Below are positions 55,801 to 63,365 of a stretch of DNA of 64,000 bases, piece by piece. Positions within the stretch are counted from its first letter, which is position 1; the number at the start of each line of letters is the position of its first letter. The translations under genes and the position numbers were made by a program. The notes below the pieces were generated by a model. The model saw only the letters and a program-made list of their open reading frames with translations. It was not told the origin of the DNA and did not search any database. Location of the stretch: positions 13,411,887 through 13,475,886 of the forward strand of contig CM034392.1 of NCBI GenBank assembly GCA_019925095.2, written 5' to 3'. This DNA comes from Dendrolimus kikuchii (taxonomy: Eukaryota; Arthropoda; Insecta; Lepidoptera; Lasiocampidae).

Positions 55801-58800
55801 AACATGGAAACAATAACTGAGCTAAAATCATGGTTATTTATACAAAAAATTTAGAAGATGTATTTACAGGAGTAGTTTCAACCAAGTCCTTTATGTCTTC
55901 TTCGCCATTCTTCCAGACCAGCACTGGAGTAGGCCTCGCGCCAATCTCACGACATTGTAACAACAGGGTGTCCCCCATATGCACTTCGGCATTTCCAACC
56001 AACCATCCGGTAGAAATTCCGTTTGAGAAGAAATTCTTCGCACGAATTGTTACCAAATCGGGAGGTACTGATAAATAAATAGAAACAGTGCTGATATATT
56101 AGATATTATAATTTCGTAGAGTAAATATTAGTAACTCTTAGTCGTTCAGATTTGAAAAACAATTGGTACCTTTAAAAGCAAAGCTTTATTAACAAAAATA
56201 TAAAATTTTACAGGAAAAATAAAAAGAATATTGTTGTTTTTTACAGGGTTTAGGTGTAGTCAGAATTTTCAAAAAATCGTTTTCTTAAAGTATCTTAGAA
56301 ATATTCTCTGAAAATTTGAAGTAAATCCGACAAATACTTTTCGAGTTATTCGATAATTAGCAAAGGGTACTCGGGCGCTGTGGAACGTTCCAGAGCGTAG
56401 TGTAAAACTTCAAATGCGTTTTTCTCCAAACTATGTTTTTTGAACTGGTGACCACTGTAGCTGGAAAACCGCTCGGTAGATTTCAATGAAATTATACAGC
56501 TTTTTGAAAACATGAAAACCTAGTGCCTTATCGAAGGATTTATTTTATTTCGACTTTTTATAAACAATTAACTGTTGGTTTTTTCCTGAAAATCTGGAAA
56601 AAATCCTGAGGCCGCCATTTTGTTAATTAAAAAAAAATCGAAGCGATCAGGCACTAGATTATCTATTAATAAAACAACTTTTTTTGTCCGATTGATTTTG
56701 GATGAATCTCCAAGGTGTAGTGATGGTCACCGCAAGGAGCTTCGGTTGGAACTGGATCAACACAAACGGCCATTACTTTTAAAAGTATTTTTTTTTTGTT
56801 TTCAAATTTCTGTCAAGTCAAGTCAAGGCAAAACCTTATTTAATGTTTTTACTTTTATAAAATAAAATAATTTACTGGCAAAAAAATATATTTCAAATTG
56901 TAATTTTTTCATGTCACTGACTACACATAACCCCTTAATAGTACTTTTCTTATCGTACAGTCGTATTTATTCAAATATTTCTTTAAACTTTCAAATAATT
57001 TTTGCACTATTTAAATAAAGTAAACATGCTATGCATCAATGAAGTGCCAAAAGTAAGACAAAAAGAAAACCACAGATTTAAATTCTAAATACCTACAATT
57101 TTTACTCTAATTTGTATGTCTACAAGATTTACTACAAAATGGATTTACGAAAAGAAAATTCGTAGTCGTAGCTGTTATGAGTAGCTCATCTAAGAGCGTG
57201 TACAGATAGCCCCAACGACGGCCAAGGAATGTGCTTCATTGACTTTATAAAGAAGCTTAGTCAACCGGTGGAATTATTTCAATCATTTGATAATAGTGCC
57301 ACGTGGCGGATTATCGGCGAACAAGAACAAACGATCCTTGGCCTTCGGTGAACCTGTGGGTAGGCGCCAGGTGGTAGGGTATTTGCCCGACTGGATGGCT
57401 ACCACCCCTGGTCTAAAGTATACCGCCATAACAGCCTTGAGTTGTGTTCCGGCATTAGTGACCAGGCTCCAGTCTCCCTTAAGAGAGCAGCAGCGCATTT
57501 GTAGTACCTTTGGTGTTGCAAATGTCCATAGGCAATGGTAACCGCTTTCCATCAAGTGGGCCGTCTGCCTGTCTGCTGAACTCCTGCAATAAATAAATAA
57601 ATAAATAAGGCGGCCTATAACATTGAAACTTACAAAACATATCAATAATGATGTCAATGGAAAGCGGGCGCGTGTGTTCATTGTTGTTTGCGAGGCAAGT
57701 GAGTACGCGCCCATGGTCCTCCCCTCTCAAGGGCCCGTACATCAGATCGCTGCGCACGCGCTGCTCTGACAGCGGAGTTGAAGTGTTTTTGAGCATGCGC
57801 TGCTCCGTCCACCACGATAACGCTGCTTTAGGTATACCTATGGGTATATATTTGTAATTTATTTCCAGCTTGTTATTAATCGGATTTATTATAATGTCTA
57901 TGGTGCTAATAATATCAATCACCGTAATCATCTGCTACATACGATGTTGTGACATGAGCCTGCGGTTTAATTCTACACTAACGCTAAAGTTGATATTATA
58001 GTTAATAATAATAATAATAATCGGCAGACAAACACACACATTGTATATCCCCAAATTAAGCAAATTACGCTTGTGTTATGGGTAATATACAACGGACTAC
58101 TCTGGGGCCGATCCCAGACACCCAGACCATAGTAAATAACGGAGAAAAGACGTTTTCCGAAATTTACTATACCAGGAATCGAACCCGGAGCCTCTGCGTT
58201 GCAGTGAGGTAGGCCGGCAAAGGCTTAGCCGCTCAACCACAGAGGCCGCCGGCAGTTGCTAGTGGTATATTTATTATATCTATATTATATATTATAAAAT
58301 TCTAAACATGCCGGGTAATTAAAAAAAACAACTGGAATAGACTATATAAACGATGGAGAACACGATGCATTTGTTTTAGATTTATTGTCAGTTTGTCGGT
58401 TTGTTCGGGATTCACGTAAAAACTACGGGGACCGATTTCGCTGGTCGACAGCTAATTCTTAGACTTAAACTCTGCGCTATTTTTTATCCTTGGATTCCGG
58501 CGGGAATTTTTCTGGGAAAGATTTAAAATGGCCAGATAAAAAAAAATCGAATTCCAAGGTGATTCTTTTACTGATCGATAGCAAATTTAATTTAATAAAA
58601 TGTGTGATATTTTTACCCCAGGAGCGGTTTGAAGTTGTTCAGATGCATAAAAATTAGCGTATTCCGACATAGTTTCCACTAAAACAATAGCTTATATTCT
58701 TTTTTAAATGCTGCGATACTTTGTGCTCCGGTATAATTCCGCGGGAATTCCAAGTCAATCGTGGACAAAGTCGCGAGTAAATTCTCAACTCCAATCCAAA

Positions 58801-61800
58801 CCCAGGATATGGAACGTAACTAAAGACACACAAACACAACTATTCTAGTAGCTTTCTAATAGATACTGAAAGTGTCGTAACAAGCAGGTAATAACATCAC
58901 GTTTTTTCGAAGCTAAGAAATCCCAGAAAATATAAAAGTTTTGGAATAGTCAATACCTTATATATAGATACAGGTATGTTTATATAGCAAAGTTAGTACT
59001 ATGACTTTGACACTAGGTGGTGCCAGTAGCACAATTTTCGTGACTGAAGACTGCATCTTAATATACTCGTATATAAAGTACGCTGTGCTTTCCGATTCAC
59101 ATGAACCGGTTGATAGTTCAACAAAATAAACATCATTTTGCCGGTCGAACATGGTAATTAGGTAAAAAAATCAATAAATAAAATTATTCAATTTGGTATA
59201 CTCCATATGCTAAGACACTAAGCCTAGTGATATTTTTGCCTTTATTCTTTCAGTAATTAATTTATTTTCATTTGGCCTGATAAGTTTACATCCAACGTTA
59301 AAAGAGTGCAAAGTCCCAAATATGTTACTACGATATAATTTCATGGAAAATGATATATTGAGAAGCAACCTAAGAGTTCATTAATAATACTAATTTATTT
59401 CCAATTATATCATACAATTCATATATTGGTCAGTAAAATTATATAAAATACTTAAAACTAGTGCTGGTAGAACTTATAGCCTAAAGCTTTGTTATAATTG
59501 TGTTAGCTTTACATTTGCTAGCACAACAATTGAGGGCTGGCACGTCAAACCTGTCAGCCAGGAGTTTCACAATGTTGTTAAAGCCGGCCTGAATGCTCTT
59601 TTTCTAGCAATAACATGATAATCGTCCGCTCGTGCTTATTAATCTACTTAATATTTAAGATCAATGTTCGTGATTGTACTTAGTAACACGATAGATGTTA
59701 ATTCGATAAACTGTGGCGCTGCATTACAACTCATCGCCAGCGATCAATTTTGACGCCCACGCCCTGCATTTGGCAGTGACCGCCAAGTACTCGGACAGAG
59801 GAACTATATGACCTAATTTTATAACATGAACATTTCTTAATTTCCATCCTTATATATGTCCAGGACACTCACTTCATAGATTTTCACGTATGTTTGAGAT
59901 TAACGCAACTCTTTAATTCCATTAAACCTCATTACAGCATTTCAATATTATAAAGGGGTTGCGTAAAAATGGCGTGGTTTTGAATTTACGCGGCCACTAA
60001 TAAAACTTGTATATTATGACAGAATAGTATTAAGCTATCAATAGTTACCATGGGCACACTTCTCTAAACCATATCAGGGTGGAGATATTTGGGTATATTC
60101 CACATATACTTTAAAAAAATTATTATTGTAGTATATTGCAGTCATTCGAACAAAACGCAGGTGCCCTTAGCATGTAAACTACTACGATTTGGTGAAATTA
60201 AAATGTCATTGAACTGAATTATTTTCTTCCAAAGTAATATCTACGAGTACTTACCTCCAAATGCGACACATAGTAAATGTACAGTATCTCCAACGTAGTA
60301 GGGCCCAATGTTTCGGCTAATATTGACGCCGGCCCTGGCTTGAGCCGCTTGAGTGCCGTTCTCGTGTATTACCCACAGGTGGTGAGGAGGATCTAAATAA
60401 ATATATAAAATGTATCATGATAGGTCTATTCTATTTTCACGGTCTTTTGGTACTGATTTTCCCAATGACCACCTAAAACATTTCCCTTTTGATATATCAA
60501 AAGGAAAAGTTAGAAGCAGTTTCGTATTAAAAACGCCCAGACCAAAATTAGAATTTTATTCCTGTCTTTATTAGTAAGAAGAGTAAAAGAACAGTTAAGA
60601 ACATTAAGCATAAAGCCCTTTTTTACGTAATTCAAAAATAATGATCTTATTTTTTTGCATTTAATTTGTAGGTGCATAGTATGATTAACATAATTAAGTA
60701 TTAAATGGTAGTTCAGTAAGATAATTACCAAATTCATTTGATTATACTTCTTATATTTTCTAACGATTCATAAACAGCAAGATTCAAAGTTTATAATTCG
60801 ATTCCATGAAGTTATGACACTATGCTTGAAGCATTTAAGTTTAACAATGCTGTTCGAATAAAACTAATTGCGATGTTAATGGTGTTGTTATAATGTTTAC
60901 ACCGCGTCATCGTTAAATAAATGGAGCGAACTGTTCCGGCGCTGTCAGCATCCTCATTAGCTCGCGGGCCAATTAGCCGGTGCCCGGTGCCGCGAAGCTG
61001 CACTATTTGTTCTAAGGGGAAAATTCAGTTCGATTGCTCGTTACAAGCCAGTTGTTTGATATAAAAAGACTTCGATTACAAAAATATCGGAAAAACACAT
61101 ATTATCAATCATCCAGATACTTTTAGTTATTACTGGGTTGTTGTTGCTGTAATTGGTGTCAATCTACTTCCTCACAGCAAATTCATCAATTTTAGGTATT
61201 CGTCCAATAAGCAATTTTGAATTATTAAATCATATAGGTTTATTCAGAATACTAATTTTCTCGCTATTAAGACGTGTGAAGTCAATAGGAATAAGAAAAA
61301 TAATCATTGTTCGAATTTATTTTGAGTGTAGGTATGATAAATATTTATTTGCATTTTTCTGTGTGATATTGTTGTTAGCTAAATAGACATTTTCTCTATG
61401 AAAAATATATAACACATCCTAATGTACAAACAAGTTCCTTTTGCAGCATCTGTACCTTACAAGAATATCATTTTTTTTACTAAGTAGTAAGTCCGCAACT
61501 TAGTTCATAATATGGCATTAGATTGCAATATTATAATGAACTAAGTTGCGGATTTACCGTTGACCGGGTTATATTATGTCTTATATAAAATTTAATTACC
61601 TAAGGTTACAAATCGGCAGCGGATGGCGTCTAACGACCTCCAGCCGTTGCCACGTTGTAGACGTATAGCCTCGGGTAACGGCCTTTGGTGCACGATTAGT
61701 CTACACTCGCAGGGGCGTGCAGAATCCACGTGTCTTTCTCTTTCCCCAAATGAGAAGACGCGCGCTGTAAACCCTTCTCTTATCTGATTATGGAAGGGGC

Positions 61801-62216
61801 CTACACTAGCCAGGGTTGTAGCGCTAGCTAAGCTATTGACCCATAACCCCTGGCTTAGGGTGGTGTAAGGAACACCGTGGTATGCGACAGACATCGCAAA
61901 TCTCACACTACTTCACTTCCTGTCCCCGAGTAGTGATGTGTGCATAAAGTACTTCCACATTGCAACAAAAAAAACTAAGTAATAAATGTCAAGATTATTC
62001 CCTGTATAAGGAATTTACTTACCAATAACAATTAGTTGTATAAAAGTTTTATGTGTCGGGCTGAACTCAAAATCTGCAAAGCATTGGTAGACGCCGGCGT
62101 CAGAGTTGCGAACTTTTGCGACTTGCAACTTATCCATCCCCGACTCGGATGTTATCAGCTGATACCTCCCTTCGTTGCTGGAGACGCTGTTGCCAACACC
62201 ATAGCGCAAGTCTCGA
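40327..62216 (-). CDS. Sidestep-family immunoglobulin receptor, 5'-partial, 13 exons
   Basis: Single-pass cell-surface Ig protein of the kind that, in flies, binds Beat proteins during axon guidance (family knowledge). Exons, 5' to 3': 62216-62023, 60392-60255, 57822-57634 (or from 57825), 56067-55868, 54707-54551, 53598-53462, 52899-52755, 51749-51525, 49145-48967, 47114-46925, 46082-45915, 43384-43047, 40689-40327; about 874 codons. Phases agree throughout. Domains: end of Ig1 (DAGVYQC), Ig2, Ig3, Ig4 (GCSYTANPKLDQLVWFH), Ig5, an FN3-like region (GGLPQ then YKFVIKAFNDKGES), transmembrane helix, cytoplasmic tail. The Sidestep-like signature is the FSPTHKTFIQLIVIG linker after Ig1 and the spacing of the later domains. 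The paralogue cannot be named without a search. Signal peptide and first half of Ig1 are beyond 64000. Confidence 0.85.
40778..40842. repeat. (TA)n microsatellite
   Basis: About 32 uninterrupted TA units, 90 bp upstream (minus strand) of the last Sidestep-like exon. Confidence 0.97.
41355..42632 (+). mobile_element. mariner transposon with decayed transposase
   Basis: Ends share AGGTTGGGGAAAAAGT (41355-41370; inverted near 42615-42630). The ORF 41651-42349 encodes ARRSGRPVTDKIDAIF, KKHDIWVPHDLTERN, GDEMWITYDKNVRKRSW and FHHDNARSRTSL. A frameshift follows, after which PPYSPDLAPSDFHLFRSL reads on. The catalytic D, D and D are present but the start of the protein and the end are frame-broken. 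It lies in the last intron of the Sidestep-like gene, in the opposite direction. Confidence 0.92.
42646..42910 (-). mobile_element. Helitron-like fragment
   Basis: ACTAGCATGTGCCAGCGAAA at the left and AAATCCGTTCAGTAATTTTC on the right are reversed Helitron-family segments. Confidence 0.5.
43047..43384 (-). CDS. Sidestep-like exon: cytoplasmic tail, part 1
   Basis: It encodes a hydrophilic tail with RRTESFRRA and RRTSSFHSARYMND, two similar basic-Ser/Thr motifs, and ends LPPEPNYNVPRP. The acceptor is ACTCACAG and the donor GTAAGT; phase 0 at the 3' end. Confidence 0.83.
43533..43740. repeat. Helitron-like terminal fragments
   Basis: ACTAGCTTTTGCTTGCCGC and CCGCGGCGTAGTCGCGGG are remnants of the GC-rich ends; TGATTTACATGAAATTTGG is internal family sequence. 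Confidence 0.5.
44353..44413. repeat. Near-perfect hairpin, 27-bp arms
   Basis: Arms AAAGTACGACAATTATGTCA(...) at 44353-44379 and 44386-44413 pair with a single extra A; the loop is GTGTGT. It may be a tiny MITE or a small-RNA precursor. Confidence 0.85.
44432..44500. repeat. Short dispersed repeat G, copy 2
   Basis: TGTCAAGAAATATTTAACTT and GATAAACGTGCAAACGTT match 34498-34565. Confidence 0.6.
44562..44770 (+). repeat. tRNA-derived SINE
   Basis: The head has box-A-like TGGTTGAGTGGGCTAAGCC and box-B-like GGTTCCGGGTTCGATTCCTG spaced as in a tRNA, then a tRNA-unrelated body with GTCTGGGATCGGCCCCAGAG. An opposite-strand copy lies at 58060-58252. It is not a functional tRNA gene: it lacks a proper acceptor stem and is repeated with its body. 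Confidence 0.88.
45313..45370 (-). mobile_element. CR1-type 3' tail fragment
   Basis: TCTTATCGCTAAAAAGCGAT and TCTTCCAGACAACCCGTG match the reversed tail of the element at 2888-2998. Confidence 0.6.
45523..45745 (-). repeat. Dispersed repeat family B copy
   Basis: Reverse copy with GAGTTCAGCAGACAGGCAGA and CCATCCAGTCGGGTAAATGC. Confidence 0.8.
45915..46082 (-). CDS. Sidestep-like exon: transmembrane helix
   Basis: It encodes a hydrophobic segment, LSLGLCGGVLLLALVACGLV, followed by the basic stop-transfer stretch HERGSR. This places everything upstream outside the cell. The acceptor is TTGAAAG and the donor GTAACA. Confidence 0.86.
46083..46924. other. Sidestep-like intron before the transmembrane exon
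   Basis: AT-rich sequence in which no gene or recognised repeat was seen. Confidence 0.4.
46925..47114 (-). CDS. Sidestep-like exon: FN3-like region
   Basis: It encodes FKFSVTSLDSKEQF and KKYKFVIKAFNDKGES, the FN3 pattern Y-x-F-x-I-x-A-x-N-x-x-G. The donor GTGAAC at 46924 was chosen because it restores frame with the transmembrane exon; the ORF itself runs on to a stop in the intron. Confidence 0.84.
47328..47480. repeat. Dispersed repeat family C, copy 3
   Basis: GAGAAGAAGCGACAAGAAAT and CCCCAGCAACACGTCTAG match the copy at 4495. Confidence 0.7.
47740..48617 (+). mobile_element. Jockey-type non-LTR retrotransposon, 3' part
   Basis: It encodes KYLGMTLDTKLRWKAHVKKK, YSALSVPNKIVLYKQILMPV and WTYGIQLWGC, then VLKDMVNAPWYIRSDYLHRD, the conserved region downstream of the jockey RT domain. 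A stop and frameshifts break it. The AAATAAATAAATAAG run near 48605 is the likely 3' end. It lies antisense in a Sidestep-like intron. Confidence 0.8.
48967..49145 (-). CDS. Sidestep-like exon: end of Ig5, start of FN3-like region
   Basis: It encodes TIFCWGINGVASQ (second Ig5 cysteine and tryptophan), PPTECTALRYTGD and VGHNGGLPQ. The FCW-x2-N and GGLPQ motifs are typical of Sidestep proteins. The acceptor is CACTTCAG and the donor GTGGGT. Confidence 0.86.
49292..49607 (+). repeat. Dispersed repeat family B, best copy
   Basis: It begins CTGTGCAGGAACGGAGAAAG; contains GGCGGCCTGTCGTAAGAGGC, CAGGTGGTAGGGCATTTGCC and CTTTGGTGTTGCAAATGTC; ends in CTCCTGCAAT plus an A run. About 315 bp, non-coding. 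It looks like a SINE or the tail of a LINE. Confidence 0.85.
49830..50245 (-). mobile_element. Helitron-like element, second copy with a different internal repeat
   Basis: Reversed copy of 4881-5750: CAGCCAAATCGGTCCAGTA occurs twice, with ATCCCGGAGACTATCCC and CGCATTTATAATAA at the end. At the homologous internal site lies a short array of GAAATGGACAAAGTGGAC-like 9-10-bp units (49889-49945) instead of the long CCTTTTGC array. Confidence 0.75.
50246..50678 (+). mobile_element. Probable solo LTR
   Basis: 433 bp with short inverted ends TGTTAC...GTAACA, a TATA-like CAGTATAAAACGATGG near 50488 and AATAAA near 50622, all in order for an LTR (U3-R-U5). No retroviral-type internal region follows. 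It abuts the end of the Helitron copy. Target duplication is unclear. Confidence 0.6.
50775..51195. mobile_element. MITE-like element
   Basis: Inverted ends: CTATACGTATCAGTGGCG at the left and CGCCACTGATACATATTA at the right. About 420 bp, non-coding. Confidence 0.6.
51525..51749 (-). CDS. Sidestep-like exon: first half of Ig5
   Basis: It encodes PAYCEDENIIEYGI, ESINITCKVKATPEA and SFRWAKVNEAVNF. It matches the fifth Ig of Sidestep proteins, where the segment begins with P-x-C. The donor is GTACGT. Confidence 0.86.
52312..52592. mobile_element. MITE-like element
   Basis: Inverted ends built on CGTTTTAAGCGCGGC: ACGGTTTTAAGCGCGGCC at the left and TGCCGCGCTTAAAACGTAAT at the right. About 280 bp. 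A fragment of the same family lies at 35695-35790. Confidence 0.6.
52755..52899 (-). CDS. Sidestep-like exon: second half of Ig4
   Basis: It encodes NNTILELTDIKEDDAGEY and VCAGTNLEGSTYSDPL, the classical DAGEYVC Ig motif. The donor is GTGCGT, supported by phase with the next exon. Confidence 0.88.
53462..53598 (-). CDS. Sidestep-like exon: first half of Ig4
   Basis: It encodes APVLKIFVDQD, then KGSSLSLGC and ANPKLDQLVWFHE, the Ig core with cysteine and tryptophan. The acceptor is TTTCCAG and the donor GTAAGT. Confidence 0.87.
53599..54550. other. Sidestep-like intron between Ig3 and Ig4
   Basis: AT-rich; nothing recognised. Confidence 0.4.
54551..54707 (-). CDS. Sidestep-like exon: second half of Ig3
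   Basis: It encodes QRILVREVNLKM, QVTCCVPGN and VCAEPIYLTVLY. The acceptor is ATTATAG and the donor GTAAGA. Confidence 0.84.
54708..55867. other. Sidestep-like intron within Ig3
   Basis: AT-rich; nothing recognised apart from short A/T runs. Confidence 0.4.
55868..56067 (-). CDS. Sidestep-like exon: first half of Ig3
   Basis: It encodes LPPDLVTIRAKNFF, VHMGDTLLLQCREIG and VLVWKNGEEDIKDLVE. It joins the previous exon as T plus TA and ends in phase 0 with donor GTAAAT. Confidence 0.86.
56244..56937. mobile_element. Nonautonomous DNA element with GGTTATGTGTAGTCAG ends
   Basis: Left end AGGGTTTAGGTGTAGTCAG; the inverted right end reads AAGGGGTTATGTGTAGTCAG. The right end is followed by TTAA, the left preceded by TTAC, suggesting a TTAA-type target (piggyBac- or Sola-like, inferred). 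About 690 bp, non-coding, with two A/T-rich blocks resembling sequence between known element ends. Confidence 0.6.
57355..57608 (+). repeat. Dispersed repeat family B copy (5' truncated)
   Basis: Starts within GGCGCCAGGTGGTAGGGTAT and ends CTCCTGCAATAAATAAATAA. It ends 26 bp from the Ig2 exon of the Sidestep-like gene. Confidence 0.82.
57634..57822 (-). CDS. Sidestep-like exon: second half of Ig2
   Basis: It encodes LSWWTEQRMLKN, LMYGPLRGEDHGRVLTCLA and NNNEHTRPLSIDIIIDMF. Two AGs three bases apart (start 57825 or 57822) would both keep frame and differ by one alanine. The donor is GTAAGT. Confidence 0.84.
58060..58252 (-). repeat. tRNA-derived SINE
   Basis: Reverse copy of 44562-44770: CAGGAATCGAACCCGGAGCC is the inverted box B, and AAGGCTTAGCCGCTCAACC the inverted box A. 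The copies are very similar, so the family is young. Confidence 0.88.
58370..58620. repeat. Helitron-like scrap
   Basis: GTCGGTTTGTTCGGGATTC and ACTACGGGGACCGATTTCGC resemble the 5' half of the Helitron family, strongly decayed. Confidence 0.4.
58840..60250. other. Large Sidestep-like intron, right half
   Basis: No repeat family was recognised. A moderately GC-rich stretch at 59700-59790 stands out from the AT-rich background. Confidence 0.35.
60255..60392 (-). CDS. Sidestep-like exon: first half of Ig2
   Basis: It encodes DPPHHLWVIHENG and GPYYVGDTVHLLCVAFG, with the first Ig2 cysteine. The acceptor is ATTTAG and the donor GTAAGT. Confidence 0.86.
61487..61558. repeat. Hairpin with about 30-bp arms
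   Basis: GTAAGTCCGCAACTTAGTTC at the left pairs with GAACTAAGTTGCGGATTTAC at the right, spacer about 20 bp. Probably a very small MITE. Confidence 0.8.
61600..61925 (+). mobile_element. R1-like / SINE-like fragment
   Basis: GGGGCCTACACTAGCCAGGG, ACCCATAACCCCTGGCTTAG and GTAAGGAACACCGTGG parallel the element at 14657-15131 in order and spacing. GC-rich, non-coding. Confidence 0.6.
62023..62216 (-). CDS. Sidestep-like exon: C-terminal part of Ig1
   Basis: It encodes RYQLITSESGMDKLQVA, SDAGVYQCFADFEFSP and IQLIVIG. The DAGVYQC motif is the second Ig cysteine. The donor is GTAAGT. The exon starts with the third base of a codon, so an upstream exon must exist beyond this window. Confidence 0.85.
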
Positions 62217-62337
62217 CTGCTGATACAGAGTATGTATGTTGAAAGATTACCGTGTTCTTTGGACTGTTTGGGTGCAGTTGCAACAATATATAACGTATAC
62301 AAGTATACAGGTTATGTATTATCGCAACTTATATACT

Positions 62338-62601
62338 ACTCGAGCTTTCCCCGCGGCTTCGCCGCGCATCAACCTCTCGTGAATGAGGTAAGTTTATTTA
62401 AGGAGCAAGCATTCACAGAAGTTACATTGCATAAAATTTTTAACTAGGCGCTATTTGCACCCGAAAAATTTACTTAATTTTATCCCAGAAACTATAAAAT
62501 TTTCCGAAATATTTTAAAAGTATGCCCTTTCTCGGTATTCAGACTACACTAGTTGCTCTTTGAAAGCTCTTTTGTATTTATAATATAAGTATAGATAATA
62601 T
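62338..62601 (-). mobile_element. Helitron-like element
   Basis: Left end in + orientation TACTCGAGCTTTCCCCGCGG (inverted terminal hairpin with CGGCTTCGCCGCG); right end TTTATAATATAAGTATAGAT. Internal GCGCTATTTGCACCCGAAAA matches 6043-6062 inverted. Confidence 0.72.
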
Positions 62602-62654
62602 ATATAAGTGACATAAATTATATTTTGTTACATTACTAGAAGCTTGAATTTTGA

Positions 62655-62720
62655 CATTAGATGTATATAACTAATGTCAAATTTTAACCGATAGTAAGGT
62701 AAATGAATGGTCAATAAGAT
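62655..62720. repeat. Short dispersed repeat
   Basis: ATGTCAAATTTTAACCGATA and GTAAGGTAAATGA recur, diverged, near 1075, 19640 and 35150. Confidence 0.45.
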
Positions 62721-62726
62721 TTGTTC

Positions 62727-62990
62727 CGTGCAGGAACAGAGAAAGAATAGAATTTCCTGCGGCCGGGCGGCTTCTCATAAGAGGCGACAAAACAACCCAC
62801 AGCCAGGTGGTAGGGTATCTGCCCGTCTAGATGCCGTCAAAACAACCTTGAGTTGTGTTTAAGTGGCATTAGTGGCCAGGGGTTCACTCAAGAGAGTAAG
62901 TAGCAGCGCATTTGTAACGCCTTTGGTGTTGCAAATGTCCACAGGCGATGGTAACCGTCTGCCTGTCTGCTGAACTCATGCAATAAAAAA
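62727..62990 (+). repeat. Dispersed repeat family B copy
   Basis: It begins CGTGCAGGAACAGAGAAAGA and carries CAGGTGGTAGGGTATCTGCC; internally rearranged. It ends in a short A run. Confidence 0.78.
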
Positions 62991-63024
62991 ATTCAAAAAA
63001 GATATAGGGCCTTAATCATTCGGA

Positions 63025-63095
63025 GTTCATACAATGTCTTTTCCTTCCCCATATTCTGGCATATGTCCCCTATCACACCACAAATCATCATGAAG
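63025..63095. repeat. Dispersed repeat family H fragment
   Basis: TGTCTTTTCCTTCCCCATAT and CTATCACACCACAAATCATC resemble 35040-35105. Confidence 0.5.
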
Positions 63096-63365
63096 AAGTC
63101 ATTCTTTATTCAAAATAATAATTGTTTATTTAAACTAGAACAATATAGGTCACATACCTAACCATTGTATCTTCATAGGTACTACTATATAAGATTAATC
63201 AAATTCAAACGCCTTGAACTTTAACCGGCTTCCGATTATTTTTTCGACGACCACAATAAACAACGGGGGTTCCATTTCACATTTTTAAGTTAATAAATTG
63301 CCTATTTATCGACGAACGGTCTTTAAAATCGTTGACGAAATGCGAGTGCTAATTACTATTTTTTT

